Source of the DNA: JAFDZV01 sp048594725
Lineage (GTDB): Bacteria > Bacteroidota > Ignavibacteria > OLB7
DNA: 64,000 nt
Assembly (NCBI GenBank): GCA_048594725.1
Contig: JBMDXA010000204.1
Location: 21,246-85,245, forward strand
Reading direction: 5' to 3'
Below the pieces are notes generated by a model. The model saw nothing but the letters and a program-made list of their open reading frames with translations. It was not told the origin of the DNA and ran no database searches. Position 1 is the stretch's first letter; the number at the start of each line of letters is the position of its first letter. The position numbers were made by a program, and so were the translations under genes. Shown here piece by piece: positions 41,142-49,662 of this stretch.

Positions 41142-44100
41142 GGGGGGAGAGAATTGGTATGAATATCTCGACACGCGTACCGCACGGGAGCCCACCGGCA
41201 TCGGTCAGATCGGTCACGGCCATGCTGAGGGGCTCCTTCTCTCCCAGCACGGCATTCAGGATATCGAGGCGTTCCCGCGTCACACGGATTCCCATGGAGC
41301 GCCGGTGGCCGGGAGTGTTTCCCCGGAGTTCCGCCGCCTGCCGCCGCCCCACGCCGTCATCCTCGATCACGCAGCGGATGCGCGGGCCGCTCTGGCTTAT
41401 GGCGATCTTCAGATGCCCCTGCCCCCGTTTATGAAGCAGGCCATGGCGGATGGCGTTCTCAACGCAGGGCTGTATCAGCATCGTCGGTATGCCGAGATGC
41501 TGGACGTCGAGATCCGGATCGACCTCGATGCTGTAGATGAAACGCTCCTCGAACCGGAGCGATTCCAGATGCAGATAATGCCGCAGCATCTCAAGCTCCT
41601 CGGCGATCAGCACCGCCATCCGCTCGGAGTTCTCCAGCACCGCACGCACCAGCCGGGAGAAACGGGAGAGATAGCTCACCGCCAGCTCGTGTTCCCCTAC
41701 GAGGATAAGATGCTGGACCGAGCTGAGAGCATTGAAGATGAAATGAGGATTGACCTGAAGCCGCAGCGCCTGCAACTGCGATTCCGCGCTCCGGCGCCGC
41801 AGGCGCTCCCCCTGCATCCGCAGCCATATCCCGGCCGCCGCGGATGCCAGCAGCCCCGCCGCCACAAGCGTTCTGAACCACCATGTCATCCAATACGGTG
41901 GCACCACCCGCAACACCACGCGCAGCGGCGAGGGGTTCCAGATGCCGTCGCTGTTGGTTCCCCTGACCATGAACACATAGGTGCCGGGATCGAGGTTGGT
42001 GAAGCTGGCATAGCGCCGCTGCCCGCAGTGTATCCAGTTCTCGCCGAACCCCTCCAGCCGGTAGGCATAGCGTATCCCGGCCGGATTGGCGTAGTCGAGC
42101 GCGGCGAATTCGAAGGAGACGAAGTTCTGGTCGTGCGAGAGCATCACCGTATCGCCATCGGCAAGCTCCTGCCGTATGATCGTATCGAAGACACGGAACT
42201 CGGTGACCACCACCGGAGCCGCACGGAGACTGGGACGAAGGCTGTCGGGATGAAACCGGCTGAGCCCGCGGACGCCGCCGAAGAGAAACTCGCCGCTGCC
42301 GAGCCGCCCCCACGCCTTGAAGGAGAACTCGTCGGCCTGCAAGCCGTCCGCCGCGTTGTACAGGTGGCTGCGGCTGCTGGCGGGATCATAGAGGATGATG
42401 CCGGCGTTGGAGCTTATCCAGAGCCTTCCGGAGTCGTCCATGAGCGTGGCGTACAGGCTGTTGCTGGGCAGGCCATCGCGCGTGGTAACGCCCGTGAAGC
42501 TATCGGTGGCGCGGTTGTAGCGATTCAGCCCGCCGCCGTAGGTGGTGAACCAGAGCGTGCCGGAGGGGTCCTCCATGATCGCGCAGACATTCTTCTCGGT
42601 GAGGCCGTTCCCCGATTCGGGAAGAAAGGGATAACGTTTGAACCGGTTTGTCCGGGGCGTCCATTTCATCAGCCCTACCGACGTCGCGGCCCAGATATCT
42701 CCATGACGATCGCGGTGGATCTGCCAGACGACGGCGCGGTTGGTGCGCACCGAATCATCGGGGGCCAGCACGAAGCGGAGGGAATCATCCGGGGTCAGCA
42801 CGAAGCGCCCGGCGTAGTTCCGGTTACGGTCGAACAGGAAGATCCCCTGCATACGTGTTCCCACCCAGAGCCGGCCGAGATCATCGCGATGAAACGACCA
42901 GATGTACATCCCCTGGTACTGGGTCTCCGGACCGGGGAAATGATAGGGACGGGAGAAGGTGCCGGTAGCGCGGTCCAGCGCGTTGATGCCGTCGTTCGTG
43001 CCGAAGATGAGCGTGCCGTCGGTATCCTCGAAAATGGTGTTGATGGAGTTGTCGCTGATGGAACGGGGATCGGCGGGATCATACACGTACCGCGTCCAGC
43101 GGCCGCTCCGCTCGTCCAGCCGGTTCAATCCCATATCGGTCCCCACCCAGAGCGTTCCGGAGCGATCCTGAAGCACCGAACGGATACGATCGTTGCTCAG
43201 GCTCCAGGGGTTGGCCGAATCGTTCCGGTAGGTGATGAACGGATGGGACTTCATGGTCAGCTTGACGATGCCGCTGTTGGTCCCCACCCAGATGATGCCG
43301 GAACGATCGCAGAGCATGGTGCGTATATCTCCCACCGTCCAGGCGTTGCCGGCGGCGGTATCCCCATGAAGCGGGTGGCGATACAGAAGAGAGGGGTTCC
43401 GGCGGTAATCCGGTTCCCGCCCTGTTATCCCCACGTTCATCCAGAGGCCGCCGAGCGAATCGAGGCCGAGCGGAATGATCCTCCGGTCGGAGCGATAGCC
43501 GGTTCCCGCCGGATGAACGATCGATCGCACGATGACGCCGCTCCTGCGATCCAGCACCATGACGATATTGCGCATCACATCCGCGCCCCAGCCCACATAG
43601 ATATTCCCGTCGCGGTCGTCCCCGAAGCACATCACCCGCGCGGTAGCTCCCAATCCGCTGTTGAAGCGGGTGAAGGTGCCGCAGAGAGGATCGAAGCGGT
43701 GAACATATCCCCCCGCGGTCCCTATCCAGAGATCGCCGAAGCGATCCTGGTGCATCGATATGATATCGTCGCTGGCAAGATCGGAGGGGTCGCCGGGATC
43801 GGCGAAATAGCGGATGAAGGTGCCGGAGCAGGGATCGAAACGGTTGAGCCCATGCTGGGTACCTATCCAGACATCTCCGTTGCGATCGCTCGCCATGCAT
43901 GATACCACATCGCTGCTGGGAGTTCGCGGGTCGGCAGCATTATGAATGTAGGTGGTGAAGTGCGAGGTACGCCGGTCCAGCATGGTGATCCCCTCGGCGC
44001 TCCCCACCCAGATATTCCCCATGCGATCCTCGGCGATCGATTCCATGCCGTTCCAGGGGAGCGACAGCGAATCGAACGGATCATGGCGGAAGACCGTGAA

Positions 44101-44295
44101 GCGATAGCCGTCGTAGCGGTTCAGCCCCTCGCGCGTGGCAAACCAGAGGAACCCGGCGCGATCCTGAAAGATTCCATACACGATACTCTGCGACAGCCCC
44201 TGGCCGGTGTTGAGATACTCGGTTGTAAACCCGCTATCGGCATGCACCAGCAGAGGCGCGGAGAACAGAAGAATCAGGGTGAGAAACAGAACCAT
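41077..44295 (-). CDS. LytS-type sensor histidine kinase with periplasmic propeller and Y_Y_Y domain
   Basis: After a signal segment (MVLFLTLILLFSAPLLVHA) come about fourteen two-component-regulator propeller repeats (pattern DRAGFLWFATREGLNRYDGY, then EDRMGNIWVGSAEGITMLD, and so on) forming a seven-bladed double propeller, then a Y_Y_Y domain (FEFAALDYANPAGIRYAYRL ... LDPGTYVFMVRGTN). One membrane helix (TLVAAGLLASAAAGIWL) leads to the LytS-type kinase: NPHFIFNAL with His851, and a GHKL ATPase (ENAIRHG, IEDDGVGR). It would sense a periplasmic ligand and phosphorylate the regulator encoded next. Such propeller sensors in Bacteroidota often respond to glycans. Paralogue at 45018, divergently arranged. 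Confidence 0.9.
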   Translation of the reverse strand: MVLFLTLILLFSAPLLVHADSGFTTEYLNTGQGLSQSIVYGIFQDRAGFLWFATREGLNRYDGYRFTVFRHDPFDSLSLPWNGMESIAEDRMGNIWVGSAEGITMLDRRTSHFTTYIHNAADPRTPSSDVVSCMASDRNGDVWIGTQHGLNRFDPCSGTFIRYFADPGDPSDLASDDIISMHQDRFGDLWIGTAGGYVHRFDPLCGTFTRFNSGLGATARVMCFGDDRDGNIYVGWGADVMRNIVMVLDRRSGVIVRSIVHPAGTGYRSDRRIIPLGLDSLGGLWMNVGITGREPDYRRNPSLLYRHPLHGDTAAGNAWTVGDIRTMLCDRSGIIWVGTNSGIVKLTMKSHPFITYRNDSANPWSLSNDRIRSVLQDRSGTLWVGTDMGLNRLDERSGRWTRYVYDPADPRSISDNSINTIFEDTDGTLIFGTNDGINALDRATGTFSRPYHFPGPETQYQGMYIWSFHRDDLGRLWVGTRMQGIFLFDRNRNYAGRFVLTPDDSLRFVLAPDDSVRTNRAVVWQIHRDRHGDIWAATSVGLMKWTPRTNRFKRYPFLPESGNGLTEKNVCAIMEDPSGTLWFTTYGGGLNRYNRATDSFTGVTTRDGLPSNSLYATLMDDSGRLWISSNAGIILYDPASSRSHLYNAADGLQADEFSFKAWGRLGSGEFLFGGVRGLSRFHPDSLRPSLRAAPVVVTEFRVFDTIIRQELADGDTVMLSHDQNFVSFEFAALDYANPAGIRYAYRLEGFGENWIHCGQRRYASFTNLDPGTYVFMVRGTNSDGIWNPSPLRVVLRVVPPYWMTWWFRTLVAAGLLASAAAGIWLRMQGERLRRRSAESQLQALRLQVNPHFIFNALSSVQHLILVGEHELAVSYLSRFSRLVRAVLENSERMAVLIAEELEMLRHYLHLESLRFEERFIYSIEVDPDLDVQHLGIPTMLIQPCVENAIRHGLLHKRGQGHLKIAISQSGPRIRCVIEDDGVGRRQAAELRGNTPGHRRSMGIRVTRERLDILNAVLGEKEPLSMAVTDLTDAGGLPCGTRVEIFIPILSPHENHSLLYRRISGTPPARGDR

Positions 44296-45017
44296 GCGTT
44301 ATCAGAAAGGTGAATCGTTGTCATCGGCCGGAACGGTCCCGCTGCACAGCAGGGCGCCCGCCGATGGTGCGCCAGCGGGCTCGATGCACAGGAAGTGAAA
44401 CGTCCGGTATAGGCTCTATGGCCCATCGCTCCGATACCGTACTATGGATCAACACAAGGTTGTTCGTTCCGTTGCAGACGGGGAACAATCGCCTGCATGT
44501 CGGAGCATGGGTGCGGCCATTCTCCCAACAGAGGACCTCGGGCTTCGCGTTGTGTCGCCTCCGCACGGAATACGACAGAGCGACGGAGTAAAGATACGTT
44601 CGGGCGCTCCCTTCGCCAGAAGGAAAATCGTGGCATGGGTACCAGGGTCACCCCCGCCGTCCTGCCGGCGATACATCTCCCTGAAGCCGGGCGCAACGAA
44701 AATAGCCAGGGGAGCTCCGCCACAGACATTATCAAATCGATAGGTGATGGCCGCGCATACCCCCATGCCGGCGGCGGCGGGATTCTCCAGCCCGCGCCGG
44801 ATGCCGGAGATCGCACTTGCGAAACGGCATTGCCATTGATCGGCCAATTCTTTACGTTCGCGCCATCCCTCACCGGATACCTACCGTCCTCCATCCCCCT
44901 CCCGGCCATCTCCCGCCATCGGTTCATGCCCGCCCTGGTGCCATGAACGGCGGGGTGCGTATATGGTATGGAGGAGACGGCACCGATCCGGCTCCGGCAT
45001 GAATCGGCCCCATTGCC
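44296..45017. other. Intergenic region between divergent kinase genes
   Basis: These 722 bases hold the 5' regions of both sensor-kinase operons. Frames exist on both strands but they lack motifs and none is supported. No clear operator or promoter could be named. Confidence 0.45.
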
Positions 45018-48000
45018 ATGACAACATCTTCGCTCCCCCAGTCGCCGATCCGCTCATCGGCCGCCATACTCAGAGGCCTGTGGCTTTCCTGCATGATGCT
45101 CCTCCTCTTCGGCACCGGTGCGCCGGGGCAGATCGGTACCATCGGGCTGGAGACGTTCACATCGGAGAACGGGCTGTCGGATAATTATGTTCTCTCGGCG
45201 ATACAGGACCACCGGGGATTTCTCTGGTTCGGCACGCGCGACGGCTTGAACCGCTTCGACGGCTACACCTTCGCCGTCTACCGCCATGATCCCGGCAACC
45301 TGGAATCGATCGCCGACGGGAGCGCGAAATGCATCTACGAGGATAGCAGGAAAGCGATCTGGATCGGGACGCATTCCAGCGGGCTTGATAGATTCGACCG
45401 CGCCACCGAACGATTCCATCACTACCGCCACGACCCGCACGACAGCAGCACCATCGGGGATGGTCCCATCGCTTCGATCTGCGAGGATCGCCGGGGGAAT
45501 ATCTGGGTGGCGACCAAGGGACGGGGGGATGGCGCCAGCATGCTGGATCGCGCCACCAGCCGGTTCATCCGGTTCGCGCACCATCCGGATGATCCCTACA
45601 GCCTTTCGGGGGACGATGTGGTATCGGTCTGCCGCGATTCCAGCGGCAGGATCTGGGTGGCGACCTCCGATGCCGGGTTGAACCTCTACGATCCGGCCAT
45701 CTGCGGCTTCATCAACGGCCGTACCATCCCCGCCTACGATGTGCCGGGATGGGGGAACATCCAGTCGGTCCAGACCGACCGCTCCGGCCATCTCTGGCTG
45801 CTGACACCGGATCGCCTCTTCCGCTTCGATCCGGCCACCGGAAGATCCTGGCAGGTGCCGTTCGATATCTTTCCGGGCGAACATCCCCACCTGCTCGCCA
45901 CGGTCTTCACCGACAAGGGGGGCACCCGCTGGATCGCCGCCTATACTCATGGCGTGGCCGCGCATAACCCGCAATGGAAGGAGGATCTGCTGCTGCGCCA
46001 CTCCCCCAGCATGCCGAACAGCCTCCCCTCCAACACGGTCTTCTGCATCTGCGAGGATCGTGCGGGAAATCTCTGGTTCGGCAGCGAGCATGGTCTCAGC
46101 AGGTTGAGCCGCCGGTCGTGGCAGTTCCGCTGGCTCCCCCATATCCCCTACCAGCCCCAGACGATCGGGGCACCCACCGTGCGCTCGCTGGCGCTGGATA
46201 AAGGCCGAACGCTCTGGGCGGGAACCGACGGAGGGGGGCTGGATAGAATCGATCTTGCCACCATGCGGGTGACGCACAGCCCGGTTCAGGGCGATGGCAA
46301 GATCAACACGGTGGTCATCAGCAGGGACCGGGATGTATTGTTCGGCACCACAGGCGCGCTCGTGCGCCGCTCCCCGGATGGCGCGCTCCGAACCTGGAAG
46401 CATGATCCCGGCGACAGCGGCTCGATAGGAAGCGGAGCGATATGGTCCATCCTGGAGGATCGCTCCGGGCGGCTCTGGGTGGGAACGCTGGGAGGAGGGC
46501 TGAGCGTGATGGACCGCAGCACCGGAAGGTTTCGCCACTACTACTGCTCTCCCGATGATCCGGCCAGCCTGAGCGACAACAGCGTGCTGACGATAGCCGA
46601 GTCCCGCGACGGGACGATCTGGGCCGGGACCGACAAGGGACTGAGCCGGCTGGACCCGGCCACCGGACGATTCCGGCGCTACCTGAACGGTGTCTACGAC
46701 TCCGCCAGCATCAGCAACAACCGGGTATGGTATATCCACGAGGATGGTAGCGGGGCGCTCTGGATTGCGACCTCCGGCGGCGGAGTGAATCGCATGGACC
46801 CCGCCACCGGGAGATTCCGGCGGTATATGGAGAACAACGGCTTCGCCAACAATACCGCCTGCGCCATCGTGGAGGACCGGCGGGGGCGGATCTGGGCCAG
46901 CACCAACAAGGGGCTCTGCTGCATCGATCCGGCAGCCGGAACCATCCGGAACTTCGCTCCGAGCGATGGCCTGCCGGTCTATGAATTTCACTTCAAGGCA
47001 TGCACCGAAAGCGATGACGGGACCATCTACTTCGGGGGGCGGGGAGGGATCATCTACTTCCATCCCGACTCGCTTCTGGACAACGCTCATGCCCCGCCGG
47101 TGGAGCTGGTCTCCTTTCGCACCCGCGACACCACCTTCCTCCCCGACGCCTCCATCACCACGGCCACCACGGTAGGGCTGCGGCACGACAACAACTCCTT
47201 TACCATCGAGTTCGCCGCGCTCGATTTCACCAATCCCTCCGGCAACCGCTACCGCTACAAGCTGGAGGGATACGATACCGACTGGCGCATCGCCCCGGCC
47301 ACACATCGTTTCGCCGAATACACCAGCGTCCCGCCGGGCAATTACCGCTTCATCATCACGGGGGCCAACAGCGACGGCGTCTGGTCGGCGAAGGCGCGTA
47401 CGCTCGATATCGTGATAGCCCCGGCGTACTGGCAGAGATGGTGGTTTCTCACGGCGATGATGGTGGCCGCCCTGCTTGCGCTGGTCGGCCTGCTGCTGGC
47501 GCATGTGCGGAGCGTACGGCGCAAGGAGCAGACCGAGCGCCGCGTGGTGGAATTCCAGCTCCAGGCGCTGCGCGCGCAGATGAACCCCCACTTCATGTTC
47601 AACGCGCTGAACTCCATCCTCTACTTCGTAACGCGGCGCGATACCGAATCGGCGCAGTTCTACCTTACGTCGTTCTCCCGGCTGGTGCGCACCACGCTGG
47701 ACAACGTGCAGAACGACGCGGTATCGCTCGCCGATGAACTGGAATCGCTCCGGCTGTATCTGCGCATGGAATCGCTCCGTTTCCGCGACCGCTTCGATGT
47801 CTCGATCGAGGTCTGCCCGCTGATCCGTCCCGAGGAGATCCAGCTTCCCCCGATGATTATCCAGCCCTATGTGGAGAACGCCATCCGGCACGGGCTGTCG
47901 CACAAGGAGGAGCGCGGCACGCTCTCGATACGGATCTCCCGGCGGATGGGCTATCTGCGGTGCTCCATCCAGGACGACGGCGTGGGGCGGCAACGTTCCG

Positions 48001-48227
48001 AGGAGATTCAGCGGGATGATCTGCGCGCTCATCGCGCCTACGGCATGGCCGTAACGCACAACCGGCTGGAAGCCCTGAGCAGGCTGCACGGCCAGCGCTA
48101 CCGCGCCACCATCACCGATCTGGAGGGGGATCACGGAGCGCTCGGAACGCGCGTCGATATCCTGATCCCCCTGGATATCCCCCACAAAGCACGGCCCGCA
48201 ACACCAACACATCACCTATACCCATGA
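45018..48227 (+). CDS. LytS-type sensor histidine kinase with periplasmic propeller and Y_Y_Y domain (paralogue)
   Basis: Same architecture and nearly the same length (1069 versus 1072 residues) as the divergent kinase. A signal peptide within the first 45 residues is followed by propeller repeats (DHRGFLWFGTRDGLNRFDGY, EDRRGNIWVATKG, EDRSGRLWVGTLGGGLSVMD), the Y_Y_Y domain (ALDFTNPSGNRYRYKLEGYD, VPPGNYRFIITGANSDGVWS), one membrane helix and the kinase: MNPHFMFNALNS with His858, ENAIRHGLSHK and IQDDGVGRQ. Its stop overlaps the start of the regulator gene by four bases (ATGA), so the pair is translationally coupled. Ligand unknown. Confidence 0.92.
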   Translation: MTTSSLPQSPIRSSAAILRGLWLSCMMLLLFGTGAPGQIGTIGLETFTSENGLSDNYVLSAIQDHRGFLWFGTRDGLNRFDGYTFAVYRHDPGNLESIADGSAKCIYEDSRKAIWIGTHSSGLDRFDRATERFHHYRHDPHDSSTIGDGPIASICEDRRGNIWVATKGRGDGASMLDRATSRFIRFAHHPDDPYSLSGDDVVSVCRDSSGRIWVATSDAGLNLYDPAICGFINGRTIPAYDVPGWGNIQSVQTDRSGHLWLLTPDRLFRFDPATGRSWQVPFDIFPGEHPHLLATVFTDKGGTRWIAAYTHGVAAHNPQWKEDLLLRHSPSMPNSLPSNTVFCICEDRAGNLWFGSEHGLSRLSRRSWQFRWLPHIPYQPQTIGAPTVRSLALDKGRTLWAGTDGGGLDRIDLATMRVTHSPVQGDGKINTVVISRDRDVLFGTTGALVRRSPDGALRTWKHDPGDSGSIGSGAIWSILEDRSGRLWVGTLGGGLSVMDRSTGRFRHYYCSPDDPASLSDNSVLTIAESRDGTIWAGTDKGLSRLDPATGRFRRYLNGVYDSASISNNRVWYIHEDGSGALWIATSGGGVNRMDPATGRFRRYMENNGFANNTACAIVEDRRGRIWASTNKGLCCIDPAAGTIRNFAPSDGLPVYEFHFKACTESDDGTIYFGGRGGIIYFHPDSLLDNAHAPPVELVSFRTRDTTFLPDASITTATTVGLRHDNNSFTIEFAALDFTNPSGNRYRYKLEGYDTDWRIAPATHRFAEYTSVPPGNYRFIITGANSDGVWSAKARTLDIVIAPAYWQRWWFLTAMMVAALLALVGLLLAHVRSVRRKEQTERRVVEFQLQALRAQMNPHFMFNALNSILYFVTRRDTESAQFYLTSFSRLVRTTLDNVQNDAVSLADELESLRLYLRMESLRFRDRFDVSIEVCPLIRPEEIQLPPMIIQPYVENAIRHGLSHKEERGTLSIRISRRMGYLRCSIQDDGVGRQRSEEIQRDDLRAHRAYGMAVTHNRLEALSRLHGQRYRATITDLEGDHGALGTRVDILIPLDIPHKARPATPTHHLYP

Positions 48228-48994
48228 TACGATCGATCATCATCGACGACGAACCGATAGGGCGGGATCTTCTGACGGCCCTTCTGGAGCAATACTGCCC
48301 GAACGTCTCGGTCGTGGCCCAGGCGGGCTCGATACGGCTGGGACGCGATGCGATACGCCGCTACGAACCCGATCTCCTTTTTCTGGATGTCGAGATGCCG
48401 CGCGGCAACGGATTCCAGCTGCTGGAACAGATCCAGGACCGGAAGTTCGAAGTGATCTTCACCACAGCCTACGAACAGTACGCGATCCGGGCCATCAAGG
48501 CCGCCGCGCTCGACTATCTGCTGAAACCGATCAGCAGCACCGAGCTGGTGGCCGCAGTGGCCCGCGCCGAACGGCGGCGGGGAAACGCCCTGGGAATGCA
48601 TCGCGGGATGGAGGAGCTGCTCCAGACCCTGCGCGCTCCGGGAAACGAGCAGAGCAAGCTGGCCCTGCCGACCGAGGATGGCCTGATCGTGGTGGCGATC
48701 GGCGAGATCGTGCGCTGCGAGGCATCGGCAAGCTATACCTGGTTTCATTTCACCAGCGGCGAGCGCCGTCTGGTAAGCCGTCCACTGAAGGAGTTCGAGC
48801 AACTGCTGGGCGGCGCCCGGTTTCTGCGCGTGCATCACTCGCATATGGTGAACGTGGATCATATCCGCCGGTATGTGCGGGGCGAAGGAGGGGAAGTAGT
48901 GATGTCCGACCAATCATCGGTGATCGTGGCGCGGCGGAAAAAAGAGGATCTGCTGAAGATGCTCGGCGCCGACCGCCACCGGCGGGGGGGGTGA
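48224..48994 (+). CDS. LytTR-family response regulator (paralogue)
   Basis: Receiver motifs SIIIDDEPIGRDLL, PDLLFLDVEMPRGNG (phospho-acceptor Asp), FTTAYEQYAIRAI and DYLLKPIS are followed by a LytTR domain (LALPTEDGLIVVAIGEIVRC, FLRVHHSHMVNVDHIRRYVR). The 256-residue length is normal. The start overlaps the kinase stop. The target genes may include the exported repeat protein downstream at 49663, but that is only positional inference. Confidence 0.9.
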   Translation: MIRSIIIDDEPIGRDLLTALLEQYCPNVSVVAQAGSIRLGRDAIRRYEPDLLFLDVEMPRGNGFQLLEQIQDRKFEVIFTTAYEQYAIRAIKAAALDYLLKPISSTELVAAVARAERRRGNALGMHRGMEELLQTLRAPGNEQSKLALPTEDGLIVVAIGEIVRCEASASYTWFHFTSGERRLVSRPLKEFEQLLGGARFLRVHHSHMVNVDHIRRYVRGEGGEVVMSDQSSVIVARRKKEDLLKMLGADRHRRGG

Positions 48995-49025
48995 TTTGGA
49001 TTTTCGATTTCGGATTTTCGATTGG
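48993..49025. repeat. GATTTTCGATT repeat directly after the regulator stop codon
   Basis: The sequence reads GATTTGGATTTTCGATTTC followed by GGATTTTCGATTGG and begins inside the TGA stop codon. It is inverted relative to the copy at 49430-49469. The other LytTR gene ends in the same type of repeat in the same relative orientation. Confidence 0.65.
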
Positions 49026-49662
49026 CGGATACATACCGGATGGGCCTATCCGGGCCGGATGCATCACGCAAAGCCGCGAAGGCGCAGAGAAGAGAGGCAG
49101 CGTCCGGATGATTATGAGCTTCTGGATATGTTTTCTGGAATTCCGGACACTGTTCGCGCGAAGTTCAACTCCGTGCGAGGTAGTAGCGGAACGGGTCACC
49201 CAGTAGAACTCCGCGACAACGCATCTCGGAAAGCGTATCCGTAGCTCCTTAGTAGTTCATGGCGGGGGAGGCGAATCGAGCATATCGAATCCCTCCCCCT
49301 TCTTTGCTCTTCCGGCTCCCGCCCCCACCGTTCCGCCTCTCCCCTCCCCTATTTCACCCTCATCCCTCACCCCCCCTTCCCTCCTTCCGGCTCCGGACCC
49401 AGGCCCCAGATTCCCCCCTCTCATCTTCTCCAATCGAAAATCCAAAATCGCAAATCGAAAATCCAAATCTCCCTCCCCCGCCGGTATCTCCCGGCATGCC
49501 GCCCGTACGCCCTTTGCCGCCGCCTGTAGGTTCGCGGTTTCCGCCATCGCACCGCTACCGCATCTTGCCCCCGCAACAACGCTGCAACGCCGGCCGGCCC
49601 ATCCGCAGCACAGGATCACTAGCAGTTCATCCAACCATCACCTAGACCTTGGAGATACCATA
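48995..49662. other. Intergenic region with inverted repeats and a pyrimidine-rich tract
   Basis: No gene is supported. Two AATCGAAAATCC-type repeats bracket it. From about 49281 to 49430 the plus strand is almost pure C and T (runs such as CTCCCCTTC and CCACCCCCC-like words). The leader of the T9SS-type gene follows, with GGAG at 49651 before ATG 49663. Confidence 0.5.
49430..49469. repeat. AATCGAAAATCC repeat, inverted copy
   Basis: CCAATCGAAAATCCAAAATC followed by GCAAATCGAAAATCCAAATC is the reverse complement of 48993-49025 with a 7-base insertion and one substitution. The pair could fold back over about 400 bases. Confidence 0.65.

Noticed and set aside
41131..43902. Plus-strand open frame of 923 codons opposite the first sensor kinase
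   Set aside because: Same reason: the minus strand codes a complete propeller kinase; the antisense product is rich in His, Gly, Ala and Arg without motifs.
45054..48215. Minus-strand open frame of 1053 codons opposite the second sensor kinase
   Set aside because: It mirrors the kinase gene, which has full motifs on the plus strand. Long antisense frames are expected in GC-rich DNA, and the translated product shows no family motif.
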